Positions 1-9,650 are shown, numbered from the stretch's first letter. The stretch is DNA of 64,000 nucleotides from JAPPHA01 sp963662705 (GCA_963662705.2 OY759767.1:4154001-4218000); one strand, 5' to 3'. Translations and numbers: made by a program. Notes: generated by a model not told the origin, from the letters alone.

Positions 1-1
1 G

Positions 2-1036
2 ATTGGTCGGAAGGTGATGGCGGATGTCCACTCCTGTCTCAGCGTGGGTCGACACGAGTTCCATCGACGACCGCCGCGCTGGACCATATGGAATGTACTT
101 GGTCTGGTCCGCGAGCGGTCGCGTGCCAGTGGCGAATCGGACAAATGTCAGAACATCATCAAGATTCCGTGTTCCCTTGGGAATTCCCCAAGCCCCAAGT
201 TCGTAGATCTGGGCGTCCCAGATGATCTCGATAGGGTGACCGTGAATGACCGCGGCGTCAAATGCCCTTCCGTTGAATGCGGACGCCATTGTTACTTCAC
301 CACTCACAAGCAGTTCCAACGGCGTGTTCACGGTTGTCCACCAGCGGACATGGTCCCGAATGTCGTCGAGCCTCTCGAATGCAAGCCATAATCCCCGCCT
401 GGTGCTCAACGACTGATATAGATCTTCACGCGGCACCCCATATGACCTGAGTGCCCACTCGAGATTCGCTTCAGGGACCTTCTGCAGGCTCCGTGTCCCG
501 GGGAACCGCTCCAAATCGAAGAGATCCTCGATCCGGCTCGGTCGATTGCCGGGAAATGCATCGCGGTTGTAGGCAACGACCATGGCATAGACGATCGGTG
601 ACACTGCGCACTCACTTAATGCACCATCGATGAAGTCCTGTTCGGCTGGCGTTCCATCGGGGGCAGGGAGAAGAATCGCGTGATCAATCCGCTCCAGCAG
701 CCCTTGCTTGCAAGCCGCACGATTGTCGGCCATGGTCATGTCGATGAGGTCCCACTCAGTCTCGCCGTTACCAACCTGACGGCGAAGTTCCACGAGTCCT
801 CCATCGTACCTTTCAATGTTGACGCCGATCCCGAATTCCTTCGTGAACGGTTCGAAATACGCCTTTTCCTGGCTATATTGATAGGGGCCACCCCAAGTCG
901 CCACGGTGATGGCACGACCGGTGGATTCGTCGGCCAACGGACCGTTTTCCACATTCGGCCAAGGCAATGCAATGCAAAGGGTAGCAAGTCCGATTGCGAA
1001 TCGAACTGCATCGGGTTGCATCGGTCTTTTGGCCAT
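2..1036 (-). CDS. ABC importer periplasmic solute-binding protein, PotD/polyamine-type (3' end outside window)
   Basis: About 345 residues are visible and no stop is reached before the window edge. The protein opens MAKRPMQPDAVRFAIGLA, a hydrophobic export signal, followed by VATWGGPYQYSQEKAYFEPF, the typical first strand of iron/polyamine-type solute-binding proteins; DLIDMTMAD and FPGTRSLQKVPEANLEWAL further on fit the same fold. Family members bind a small ligand in the periplasm and deliver it to an ABC permease; the ligand cannot be read from sequence. The gene starts 8 bases after the ClC stop on the same strand, so it is probably co-transcribed. I chose the first ATG after that stop; the Met six codons later is an equally good start, and neither has a clear Shine-Dalgarno. 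Permease and ATPase genes would be expected to the left of the window. Confidence 0.85.
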   Translation of the reverse strand, partial: MAKRPMQPDAVRFAIGLATLCIALPWPNVENGPLADESTGRAITVATWGGPYQYSQEKAYFEPFTKEFGIGVNIERYDGGLVELRRQVGNGETEWDLIDMTMADNRAACKQGLLERIDHAILLPAPDGTPAEQDFIDGALSECAVSPIVYAMVVAYNRDAFPGNRPSRIEDLFDLERFPGTRSLQKVPEANLEWALRSYGVPREDLYQSLSTRRGLWLAFERLDDIRDHVRWWTTVNTPLELLVSGEVTMASAFNGRAFDAAVIHGHPIEIIWDAQIYELGAWGIPKGTRNLDDVLTFVRFATGTRPLADQTKYIPYGPARRSSMELVSTHAETGVDIRHHLPTN

Positions 1037-1043
1037 CAGGAGG

Positions 1044-2786
1044 TCAAGCACCCGCATTCTCCTCGCGGCGAATGTCGTTCATGGTGTCCAGGTATGCCTT
1101 GACGATACTCGCCTCAAATACAACACCCTGCATGCGTCTGCTTTCGAGATCTTCAAGCACCGGGATACTCTCTCCGACAAACTCTCCCATCTCGGACATC
1201 GCCTGCCAGACGGATGTTTTTCCGGTCAGAATCAGGGCCTCGGGCTGAGCTATTCGGGCGACGGTGACGTCGGAGTCGATGCCGCCCCTCTGTTTTCGAG
1301 CGACGAGTTCGTCGAGCTTCACGGTTCCGAGATAGGCACCGTCGGCGTCGATCACGTATCCTTCGTGCTTCCGTTCCTCAAGAAGACGCGACTCCGCCTC
1401 GACGAGAGATACGTCTGGCGCGATTCGAGCGTAGTCCTGCGTCACGTAACATTCGATGAGGCGGCGGTCGAGGATGACTTTGTCGCGGCCAGCGGAGAGG
1501 TCAAATCCGCGCATTCCGAGTTGCACATCGAAAAGGGAACGGCCGAATACCCGGTATGAAACGAGGTTGGAGAAGACCACGCTGACCATTGCGGCCGTGG
1601 CAAGGTCGTAGTTTCGTGTCAGTTCGAACACGATCAGGATCGTCGTAAGGGGAGCCCCGATCACCGCACTCGTCACTGCGACCATCCCACAAATCGCGTA
1701 GATGGCGAGATCGGAACGCAGGTCACCGAATACCAGTTCCGCGCCGTTTCCTGCCAACGCCCCGAACAGGATCCCAACCAGCAATGATGGGCTGAATACC
1801 CCGCCAGCAAACCCGAATCCGATACACAGGGCAGTTGCCAAAAGCTTTGCGGTCAGGAGAAACGCCAGTTCTTCGGGAGCAAACGCATGATCGATGACGG
1901 CAAAGCGAAGCGTTTCCTTTCCGATACCGAGAATGTCGGGTAGCCAGATCGCGGCCAATCCCAGGATGGCCCCGGCCAGCATCGGCTTCAGGTAGTCCGC
2001 GACGGGCAGCCGTTGCGAAATCCGGTTTGCCAGCAAAATGGAGCGCATGTAGATCACGGCGATGAAAGCACCGACTATTCCGACGACGATGAACCCCAGA
2101 AACTCAGGCGCAAAATTCACGTTTATGGCCTCTACCCGGAACAACGGGGGGCGTTCGAAGACGACATCGGCCATGACATGCCCCACCGTGGCCGCGACTG
2201 TGATCGGGGCAAAGGCGCGGAGCGAGTAATGCCTGAGTATGACCTCATGCGCGAAGATGATCCCTGCGATGGGAGCGCTGAATGCGGTTGAAATCGCGGC
2301 GGCAACGCCACAGCCTACGCCGACGGTTGCCATCCACCGGTTGTCCTGATTGAAACGGGCAACAAGAGAACCCAGCGTTGCCCCGAGGTGCGTAAGCGGC
2401 CCATACTGGCCCACTGATGCGCCGGCACCGAGAGACACGACGCTGGCTACCGCAGAGAGGAATCCGGTTCGGACAGGAATTCGGCCGTCCATCGTCTGAA
2501 CCGACCGGATGATATCGGGAGGACCATGCGAACGTCTCCCCGGGATCGTCCTGTGGATGAGTCCGACGACAAGCCCGCCGGCTGCGGGAACGCAGATCGT
2601 TGCGAGAAGCAGCAACCGTTCATCGTCCACCATGAAACGGCTGCGCGGAGAAATCAGAAACCATTCATTGAGGACGGCGACCAGTTCCACGAAACCGACG
2701 GCGGCCAGTGATGCCAGGGCACCCGACGCAATGCCGAGAGCAACGATCAGGGCGATCCGGTTAGCGATTTTCAACACGGTTTGCAT
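1044..2786 (-). CDS. ClC-family chloride channel/transporter with C-terminal CBS domains
   Basis: This 580-residue polytopic membrane protein has the ClC core (about residues 1-430) and a cytoplasmic CBS pair (about 450-575). The anion-site motifs are recognisable: HGPPDII (88-93), GASVGQYGPL (122-131) and GFAGGVFSPSLL. The second corresponds to the usual GREGP loop, but the position of the gating glutamate is tyrosine (GQYGP, 126-130). In characterised ClC proteins that glutamate gates chloride and takes part in proton exchange, so this protein is more likely a passive channel or an altered exchanger; that is inference. The CBS domains usually sense adenine nucleotides. It is followed within 8 bases by the solute-binding protein gene. 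Divergent or upstream partners are not apparent. Confidence 0.93.
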   Translation of the reverse strand: MQTVLKIANRIALIVALGIASGALASLAAVGFVELVAVLNEWFLISPRSRFMVDDERLLLLATICVPAAGGLVVGLIHRTIPGRRSHGPPDIIRSVQTMDGRIPVRTGFLSAVASVVSLGAGASVGQYGPLTHLGATLGSLVARFNQDNRWMATVGVGCGVAAAISTAFSAPIAGIIFAHEVILRHYSLRAFAPITVAATVGHVMADVVFERPPLFRVEAINVNFAPEFLGFIVVGIVGAFIAVIYMRSILLANRISQRLPVADYLKPMLAGAILGLAAIWLPDILGIGKETLRFAVIDHAFAPEELAFLLTAKLLATALCIGFGFAGGVFSPSLLVGILFGALAGNGAELVFGDLRSDLAIYAICGMVAVTSAVIGAPLTTILIVFELTRNYDLATAAMVSVVFSNLVSYRVFGRSLFDVQLGMRGFDLSAGRDKVILDRRLIECYVTQDYARIAPDVSLVEAESRLLEERKHEGYVIDADGAYLGTVKLDELVARKQRGGIDSDVTVARIAQPEALILTGKTSVWQAMSEMGEFVGESIPVLEDLESRRMQGVVFEASIVKAYLDTMNDIRREENAGA

Positions 2787-3020
2787 GGCCGGCCGCGGTC
2801 GATCACGGGCATAACTTCATGGGCGACACGCAGGCAGCGACGGATCGAGCAGATTCAAGGCCAGGAAGTCACTTGCAGTTTCACACGACGGATTCGTCTT
2901 CGAATTTTGCTCCGGGGTGACGCGTCAGACAAAGGTATCCAACTGTTGCCGAACCACCCGCTGATGTCAATGCCGGGAGCCGGCTACCGGGAGTGTGCTG
3001 CCCGTTTCCGAATTTTTCGG

Positions 3021-3795
3021 TCAGCCGAGAGCACTCGGACTTTCCCGCGGAGGAAGTCCACTGACCTCCGGCTCTTGAGCCAGCACGTGACGGCAGGCAT
3101 GGCATCGGCATCCTTGACGTACCGGTGACTTTCGGGCCGTTTCATCCCGCGGCCTGATGATCTCCACCGGTAACGGCACCGCCGCGACCTGTCCCGGACC
3201 GACGATGGCGGCGCCGGGGACCGCATGGTCGTGCCCCACCCGTCTCATCATCGGTTCCCTTGTTGCCTGTCCGGCCCGAGCAGTTCGGGCAACCGATCCT
3301 GCGGGAGTTCAAGCACACCGTGCCGCCGAGGGCGATCAGAGTCTCGTGGTTGAGGCCGCTCCGGCGGCTGCGCAGTGCGATCAGCGCGCCGCGATATTCG
3401 AGGTTCCTGACGACGTCGATGATGACCGCGTCGAAATGCTGCGACGGCACCGGGTCGAGGAGGTTCCGCACCTGGCAGCCACAGGGGATCGTCCCCATTT
3501 CCAAGAACGCGAGGCAGTTCGGGAGACCGCGGCGTTCCGCGAGCAGCTTCTGATGGGCGAGAAAGGGCGAACTGGTGATGAATGCGGAAAGGCCGCCAAG
3601 CCGGCATCGGCCATGGAGTATTGACGGTTCTTCCCGCTGCGCGGCTCCCGCATGTTGGCGCGGCATTCCGGCAGGCGGGCGAGACATCTGCCGAACAACT
3701 TCATGAGGAGGGAGGAATCACGGAATGGCCGGAAGGTGAATCCCCTGGGGGCGGAATTCCGGGGAAACCCGTTGAAAATCAACGGGGGGTGCATT
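3021..3795 (-). pseudogene. Decayed ISNCY-type DDE transposase
   Basis: Three minus-strand frames together give a recognisable transposase: an N-terminal part ending YSMADAGLAAF, a central part with SPFLAHQKLLAERRGLPNC, IPCGCQVRNLLDPVPSQHFD and SRRIGCPNCSGRTGNKG, and a C-terminal part with GAAIVGPGQVAAVPLP. At least two frameshifts (near 3595 and 3250) separate them. The first catalytic aspartate, normally in LIALDG, reads LIALGG. The element is therefore dead. Its terminal repeats could not be identified. Confidence 0.68.
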
Positions 3796-3856
3796 TCCGA
3801 ATCACTACCGGCCCTCCGCGTAAGCTGGCGTCACGCAACGCAAGAAAACTCACCGT

Positions 3857-3886
3857 TTGATAAAAAAACCATTAATACAATATTTT
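3857..3886 (+). promoter_or_regulatory. Candidate sigma-70 promoter upstream of the BCCT gene
   Basis: An AT-rich island between the dead transposase and the BCCT gene contains TTGATA (3857-3862) and, 18 bases on, TATTTT (3881-3886). It stands out against GC-rich surroundings. The leader to the start codon would be about 170 bases. Prediction by eye only. Confidence 0.35.
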
Positions 3887-4059
3887 ACGCGTCCAAATCT
3901 CCATATTGAGAACTGCTGGCTGACGAACGTCTTAATGACTTGTGCCGACAAATGCCCAGCGTTTAGACTTCGGCATTCGCTGCTCGTGCCGAGTGCGGGG
4001 GACTCAGGCAATTCGGGCAGGGAATTGTGACAACGTAATCGGGGCAAGGGGGGTCAACA

Positions 4060-5750
4060 ATGTCCACCAATCATCACAATGCACATCTGGTTGCACGATC
4101 CGGAGTCTTTACCGGGCTGCACCCGGGGATGGGAATTGCTGCGAAGGGGATGGTGGTCGCATTCGTGCTGTTCACGGTCCTGAATGTGGAGTTCGCTGGC
4201 GGGATCTACGGAGCCATCCGAGGTTGGATCGAGACGGCTCTCAACTGGTACTACATTTCCGCCGTCATCGTCATCTTCGCCGTCTGCGTTTTCCTGATGT
4301 GCTCGAAATGGGGAACCATCAAGCTCGGCGACGATGACAGCAAGCCGGAATTCTCGAACTTTTCCTGGTTTGCGATGCTGTTTTCCGCCGGCGTCGGCAT
4401 CGGCATCCTTTTCTTTGGCGTTGCCGAGCCGATTTTCTATTTCGACAATTCCGGTGCGTTCGGATACCCGAACAATCCGCACGCGGACATGCAGGGCAAC
4501 CTGGATATGACCGTGGCCCGCGGAATCGATGCCATGCGGGTGACCTATTTTCACTGGGGATTCCATGCATGGTCCGTCTACGTCATCGTCGGGTTGTGCC
4601 TTGCCTATTTCGGATTCCGGAAAAAGCTCCCGCTGACGCTCCGGTCGTCCCTACATCCGCTGATCGGGGACCGGATCTATGGTCCCATCGGGCATGCGGT
4701 GGACCTGCTGGCGGTTTTCGGCACGGTCTTTGGCGTGGCGACATCGCTCGGTCTCGGCGTCAGCCAGATGGCCGCGGGTCTGAACGTGCTCTTTGGCATC
4801 AGCGATGGAATCGTGACGAAGCTGACCCTGATCCTGGTGATTTCGGTCATCGCCACGGTCTCGGCCGTTTCGGGTGTTGGCAACGGAATTCGGATCATCT
4901 CCGAGTGGAACATCTGGCTTTCCATTATCCTGCTTGCAACCTTCGTTGCCGTCGGACCCTTCCAGTGGCTGATGAGCTTTTTCGTGACGTCAATCGGGGA
5001 CTATCTCTGGAATTTCGTACCCATGGGCTTCTGGACGGCCAGTGAACCTGGCAGTGCCGCCTGGCAGGGGGATGGACCATCTTCTACTGGGGATGGTGGA
5101 TATCCTGGGCGCCCTTTGTCGGCATGTTCATCGCCCGAATTTCCCGCGGTCGGACGATTCGCGAATTCATGGTCGGGGTCATGTTCGTCCCGACGACGAT
5201 TTCCTTCTTCTGGCTGTGCATGTTTGGCGGCAACGCCATCTGGCAGGAACTGAACGCTGTCGGTGGGCCGGGTGTCGCCGGCGGTGCGGGCGTCATCGAA
5301 ACCGTGCGGAACTGGGATCTGCCAGCGGCTCTCTATGGGGCAATCGGCAATCTCGGCACCACATCCTGGATGGGTGACATGAGCTGGATCAGCTGGCCGC
5401 TGTCAGCCCTGGCGACACTGCTTCTCGCCTCCTGGTTCATCACGTCCTCCGACTCCGGAACGCTGGTCATTACGACCATGCTGTCGATGGGCGATGACGA
5501 TCCGCCCAAGGTTTTCCGGGTCGTCTGGGGGCTTGGCGAGGGATTTGTCGCCGCCGTTCTTTTGCTCGCCGGCGGCCTGGGTGCGCTCCAGACGGCGTCC
5601 ATTGCCGCGGCGTTTCCGATCTCATTCGTGCTCCTGGCCATGACGTGGGGGCTGGTGAAATCGCTCGCCGAGGATTCCAGCGCGGTCATGCCGCCAGCGG
5701 AGAGGACCGCTCCTGACGGGACTCGGCTAGCTCAGGAACTGCATGGCTGA
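4060..5750 (+). pseudogene. BCCT-family choline/betaine/carnitine-type transporter, interrupted by one frameshift
   Basis: Reading frame 1 (from ATG 4060, preceded by an AGGGGGG ribosome site) carries the BCCT N-terminal half, including FAMLFSAGVGIGILFFGVAEP and a run of membrane helices. The frame is lost in a run of five G at 5067-5071. From there another frame carries the family signature WTIFYWGWWISWAPFVGMF and the remaining helices to the stop at 5750. Adding one G would give a continuous protein of about 563 residues, normal for the family. BCCT carriers import quaternary amines such as glycine betaine for osmoprotection or catabolism, driven by sodium or protons. No neighbouring gene shows the substrate. 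A sequencing error in the G run is as likely as true inactivation. Confidence 0.9.
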
Positions 5751-5809
5751 CCCATTGCGCAACCGGCCGTCCGAACGCCGGGCAAGCCGGTAAGCCCAGT
5801 CGTCATTGT

Positions 5810-5842
5810 GCCGGCCCTGAACGGGCCGGCGCAGCTTTTTTT
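5810..5842 (+). terminator. Rho-independent terminator after the BCCT gene
   Basis: A perfect 8-bp GC stem (GCCGGCCC / GGGCCGGC) with a five-base loop is followed after five bases by seven T. It lies 60 bases after the BCCT stop codon. Confidence 0.65.
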
Positions 5843-6204
5843 CCGGAAGTCTCCCGAACCGGGTGTTCCGGGGTTTCGGTGTTCGTTCGCCTCGCGAATC
5901 GGTTCACGCGAGAGCCCGAAGACAGGGACCGATGGCCTGCCGGGCGAGGTGCCAGAGGCGCCGGAAACGATTGCCGGAACGGGACGGAATTCCAGTCGTT
6001 GCGATTTGCCCCAAGCGCCGGCCGCAACACTCATCCAAATCACGAGGCCAGGGGTCGTGACCTCCGCGATTGAATCGAGGCCGGCCACGACCAGGTGAAA
6101 TCCGGTTTCCCGGTGCGCCCTCCGGGATTATCCCGCTCTCCGCGTGACAGAACCCGGGACCCGGCGGCATCACGGCGGTCTGCCGGGATGCCGCCGGGAT
6201 GCTC
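5843..6204. other. Intergenic stretch, nothing recognised
   Basis: This lies between the BCCT terminator and the 3' end of the EF-hand gene. The open frames on both strands have no recognisable protein features, and I see no repeat or RNA signal. Confidence 0.5.
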
Positions 6205-6705
6205 CTAGTCGTGGTTCCGCCGGTGCCCGCGGTCACCGTGGCGGTGCCAGCGATCGTTCATGGAGAGTCCGCCATCGCCGTCACGGTCGAGCCGCCTGAC
6301 AATATCGGCCAGCGGCAGGTCGTACTCGGCGCGGGTGATGATCGCGTCGCCGTCGGTATCGAGCATCTGGAAGATACGCACAGTGAGCGGGCGCGTCGTC
6401 TCTTGCCAGAGTCCCGCGAACTCTTCCAGATCGAGGTTGCCATCGCTGTTTGCATCGTGCGCGGCGTGGCGGGCGTTGCGCAGTTCGTCGATCTCGACCT
6501 GCGAGAGACTGCCGTCACCGTCCGTGTCCATGGTCTCGAACACCTCCGTTGCGGTCACCCCGAAATGTCCAACTTCGAGGAAGTCCTTGTCGTCATCGAA
6601 GCCGCCGTCGCGGTGATTGGCGTAGGTGATCCCCGCGGCGAGTGCGCCGCCGCCGAGCACTGCGGCGACGGCGATCGCAGTCATTGTCTTCGTCTTCGTT
6701 TTCAT
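6205..6705 (-). CDS. Exported four-EF-hand calcium-binding protein with histidine-rich tail
   Basis: The 166-residue product starts at ATG 6705, preceded by AGGAGTG about 10 bases upstream; a longer upstream frame lacks such a site. Residues 8-29 form a signal peptide. Four EF-hand loops follow: DTDGDGSLSQVE (60-71), DANSDGNLDLEE (84-95), DTDGDAIITRAE (116-127) and DRDGDGGLSMND (140-151). The third has isoleucine in place of a polar ligand and may bind weakly. The C-terminus RWHRHGDRGHRRNHD is rich in His and Arg. The gene is divergent from a two-component system whose sensor loop is also His/Asp-rich. The likely role is a periplasmic metal or calcium buffer controlled by that system; this is inference. 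Confidence 0.9.
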   Translation of the reverse strand: MKTKTKTMTAIAVAAVLGGGALAAGITYANHRDGGFDDDKDFLEVGHFGVTATEVFETMDTDGDGSLSQVEIDELRNARHAAHDANSDGNLDLEEFAGLWQETTRPLTVRIFQMLDTDGDAIITRAEYDLPLADIVRRLDRDGDGGLSMNDRWHRHGDRGHRRNHD

Positions 6706-6877
6706 TGTTCCACTCCTGAACCGGTTGTTGGTCGTGGAATGAAATGTAGGCAGGGGACATCGAAAAGCCATGGTGTCGAAGCGGCCAGTTTGTCGCCTGC
6801 GGTGGCAAGGGGGCAATGCGGTACATTCTGTTACAATTTTTTTGTGTCGCCGCCGGGCATGGGTGTAAGTTCCCGCC
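6706..6877. promoter_or_regulatory. Divergent promoter region, EF-hand gene and two-component operon
   Basis: The 172-bp gap holds both start regions. On the plus strand TACATT (6822) and TACAAT (6832) are spaced ten bases apart, as direct-repeat half-sites of OmpR-type regulators often are; TACAAT could also be a -10 box. Autoregulation with co-control of the EF-hand gene is plausible but not shown. Confidence 0.4.
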
Positions 6878-7597
6878 ATGGACGCTTCCCCGCACGTTCT
6901 CGTCGTCGACGACCACCGGGATATCCGCGAACCGCTCGCGCGCTACCTGGAACGTCATGGAGTGCGTGCGACCGTGGCCGGAAACGCCGCCGCGGCGCGC
7001 CGGGCGTTGCGCGCGGCGGCGGTCGACCTCGTGGTCCTCGACATCATGATGCCCGGCGAGGATGGTCTCGCGCTCTGCAGGCACTTGCGCGAGACGACGC
7101 ACATCCCGGTCATCCTGCTGACGGCGATGGCCGAGGACACGGACCGGATCGTGGGACTCGAGGTGGGAGCTGACGACTACGTCACCAAGCCGTTCAACCC
7201 GCGGGAGTTGCTGGCGCGCATCAGGGCAGTCATCCGGCGCACAGGGAGCCTGCCGCCCGGGCGCGGGCCCCGAACGGCGGGGACCTGGCGGTTCGACCGC
7301 TGGTCACTTGATGCCGGGCGACGCGAACTTGTGGACGAGGACGGCGTGGTGACGGCTCTTTCAACGGGTGAGTTCCGGCTGCTGGTTGCGCTGCTGGAGC
7401 GCCCCGGCATGGTACTCTCGCGAGATCAGTTGCTGGACCTGACACGCGGCCGCCGCGCCGCCCCCTTCGACCGCGCCATCGACAACCAGGTGAGCCGCCT
7501 TCGCCGCAAGATCGAGCGCGATCCGAAAAATCCAAGGATCATCGTCACCGAGTGGGGCGGCGGCTACCGGTTCGTGGGGGAGGTGGAACGCATATGA
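6878..7597 (+). CDS. OmpR/PhoB-family response regulator
   Basis: The 239-residue protein has a receiver domain (1-118) with the acidic pair D11/D12, phospho-acceptor D55 in LVVLDIMMPG, a conserved Thr in LLTAM and Lys in VTKPFNP. A C-terminal winged-helix DNA-binding domain (about 135-235) has LSTGEFRLLVALLERPG and the recognition-helix region QVSRLRRKIE. When phosphorylated by its kinase it should bind tandem promoter sites. It overlaps the kinase gene by 4 bases (ATGA), so the pair is translationally coupled. The start has only a weak ribosome site. Confidence 0.95.
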   Translation: MDASPHVLVVDDHRDIREPLARYLERHGVRATVAGNAAAARRALRAAAVDLVVLDIMMPGEDGLALCRHLRETTHIPVILLTAMAEDTDRIVGLEVGADDYVTKPFNPRELLARIRAVIRRTGSLPPGRGPRTAGTWRFDRWSLDAGRRELVDEDGVVTALSTGEFRLLVALLERPGMVLSRDQLLDLTRGRRAAPFDRAIDNQVSRLRRKIERDPKNPRIIVTEWGGGYRFVGEVERI

Positions 7598-8994
7598 GGC
7601 TCGCACCGAAGAAACTCGCGGGCCAGCTCACGCTGCTGCTGCTGATCGCGCTTGCCGTCGCGCAGGGCGTCGCCGTGGCTTTTTTCGCCCTGGAACGCAT
7701 CGAGGCGGTACGCCACGCGCAGCGGGACAACGCCATCCTTCGCACGGTCACGGTGGCGCGGCTGCTCGCGGACACGCCGCCGGCGCTGCACGACGCCGTG
7801 ATCGCGGCAGCCAGCACCGGTCTCACCCGGTTCCTGCTCAGCCGTGAACCCCTGGTCGGAGAGATCGAGACCGGGAGACAGGCCGTCGCAATCGCCCGGA
7901 ATCTCTCTGCCGCCTTCGGCGGCGGGCCGGAGCGGATCCGCGTCGCGCCGTTGTGGACGCGGCACCTCGACAACGACCGGGGCCACGACGGAAACCACGG
8001 CCACGAAGGGAATCACGGCCACGACGACGGCCCGGACCACGGGAAGCCGGACTGGTTCACCGCATCGGTGGCACTCCCGGACGGCACCTGGCTGAACGTC
8101 GCGGTGGCCCCGCCGCCGGGCGCGCCGCCCTGGGGCTGGACCTTCCTGATGACCTTCCTGCTTTCGGCAGCTGGCATCGCCGTCGTGGCTGTCCTGACGG
8201 GGCGGCGGATCGCGAAACCGATGCGTGGCCTCGCCGCCGCCGCCGGAAGGTTCGGCCGGGGCGAGGCGGTCGACGACCTGCCGGAAGCCGGACCGGTGGA
8301 AACCCGGGAAACGGTGCGCGCGTTCAACCGCATGCGTCGGCGCCTGGACCGCTACGTCCGGGACCGCACCGCCATGCTGGCCGCAATCTCGCATGACCTC
8401 AGGACTCCGATCACGAGCCTGCGCCTGCATGCCGAGTTCATTGAGGATGCCGGAACGAAGGCGAAAATCGACGCCTCGCTCGACGAGATGCAGCGGATGA
8501 CCGAGGACGCGCTCGCCTTCATCCGCGAGGATATGCATCGCGAGGAGACGCGGACGGTGGACCTGCATGCCCTCCTCGACAGCGTCGCCGCCGATCTCGC
8601 GGAACTCGGGCACGAGGTCGCAGTCGCGGACACCGGCAGGGTCCTGGTCACCTGCCGGACAGTGGCGCTGCGACGGGCGCTGCGGAACCTGCTGGAAAAC
8701 GGGGCCGTTCACGGCGCCCGGGCGACAGCGCGGATCGACTGCGACAGGTCCGAGGTCCGCGTCATCATCGAGGACGAGGGGCCCGGGATTCCCGAGGACG
8801 ACCTGGAGCGGGTGTTCGAGCCGTTCGTCAGGCTCGAGGCGTCGCGCAGCCGCGACACCGGGGGCAGCGGGCTCGGGCTTGCCATCGCGCGCGACATCGT
8901 GCGTGGCCACGGCGGCGACATTCGCCTGGAGAACGGCGCGGAAGGCGGACTGTGCGCGACGGTCACGTTGCCCGTCGCCGACGGAATTCCGTGA
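7594..8994 (+). CDS. Sensor histidine kinase with histidine-rich periplasmic loop
   Basis: The start is the ATG overlapping the regulator stop; an in-frame upstream start would duplicate regulator codons. The 466-residue protein has a first membrane helix (about 9-32), a periplasmic domain, a second helix (about 168-190), a HAMP segment, a dimerisation domain with phospho-acceptor His267 in AAISHDLRTPITSL, and an ATPase domain with N box (RNLLENGAVHGA), G1 (EDEGPGIPEDDLERVFEPF) and G2 (GGSGLGLAIARDI). The periplasmic loop contains a low-complexity segment (127-150) with six histidines, several aspartates and glycines, resembling metal-binding repeats. Together with the divergent His-tailed EF-hand protein this suggests metal or cation sensing. 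The true signal is unknown. Confidence 0.93.
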   Translation: MRLAPKKLAGQLTLLLLIALAVAQGVAVAFFALERIEAVRHAQRDNAILRTVTVARLLADTPPALHDAVIAAASTGLTRFLLSREPLVGEIETGRQAVAIARNLSAAFGGGPERIRVAPLWTRHLDNDRGHDGNHGHEGNHGHDDGPDHGKPDWFTASVALPDGTWLNVAVAPPPGAPPWGWTFLMTFLLSAAGIAVVAVLTGRRIAKPMRGLAAAAGRFGRGEAVDDLPEAGPVETRETVRAFNRMRRRLDRYVRDRTAMLAAISHDLRTPITSLRLHAEFIEDAGTKAKIDASLDEMQRMTEDALAFIREDMHREETRTVDLHALLDSVAADLAELGHEVAVADTGRVLVTCRTVALRRALRNLLENGAVHGARATARIDCDRSEVRVIIEDEGPGIPEDDLERVFEPFVRLEASRSRDTGGSGLGLAIARDIVRGHGGDIRLENGAEGGLCATVTLPVADGIP

Positions 8995-9515
8995 GGCGTG
9001 TCCTGGCAGGCCGGGATGGTGAATGTCAGAACATGGCGTTCCGTCTCCGCGGCCGTGACCTGGCCCCGTAACTGGTCAGGATGTGCGCGGAGCCGAGCAG
9101 GTTCGCTGCGCGGGGCCTCCCCTGCCGTGCCGCCGTAGCCGGATTTCACCCTTCCGGGCTTCTCCGTGAAGTCCTTGCTCCAGGGATCAACCCGGTGTTC
9201 TCCTGAAGACGCAGATCGACCTGATCATGGAATTCTCTGCCCAAGGCGAAAGGGTGGACTGACGGAGACGGCCCTTTCCCGACATGACGGCAACCGGTTT
9301 CATCAGCGGTTCCGCGGACGGGACGCAGTGGGTGTCGAGCAGTTCGGCGGTTTCGTACTGCCCGACGATCCCGCCTGCGTACATGTTGGCGACCTCGTCC
9401 GCAAATCCAGCGACGAATCCGGGTTCGCGCGTGACGGGAAGATCTCCATGTTCGGTTAACGCTGAAGGTGGCGGAGGATTGGCGGACCAACCGGGTCGGG
9501 ACAGTCCCGGACGCC
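8995..9515. other. Intergenic stretch, no supported gene
   Basis: The stretch lies between the kinase and an integrase remnant. A minus-strand open frame (9187 to about 9460) has no motif I recognise and overlaps the antisense of mobile DNA. A GC-rich short palindrome (GGGAC/GTCCC) near 9490-9512 recurs in the spacers of the parDE/AAA module. Confidence 0.4.
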
Positions 9516-9650
9516 TACCTGGAGAATCCCGATGCACGCGTCGAGGTGGCGCAGTATCTTGCCGGGCACGCCCGCACGGAGACGACGCGTCTCTACAACC
9601 ACCGCGAGGAGCAGGTTTCGCTTGATGAAGTCGAACGGATCGGCATTTAA
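9516..9650 (+). pseudogene. C-terminal remnant of a tyrosine recombinase (integrase)
   Basis: The frame reads NPDARVEVAQYLAGHARTE then TTRLYNHREEQVSLDEVERI and stops. The GHA-R-TT-x-LY spacing with the nucleophile tyrosine is the end of the integrase catalytic domain. Everything upstream (core-binding domain, catalytic Arg) is missing. The stop is 24 bases before the Uma2 start, the same arrangement as in the second copy near 25 kb. Confidence 0.75.

Noticed and set aside
7564..8910. Minus-strand open frame of 448 codons opposite the histidine kinase
   Set aside because: It is the antisense of a well-supported kinase gene; no family motifs, and such shadows are common in GC-rich DNA.
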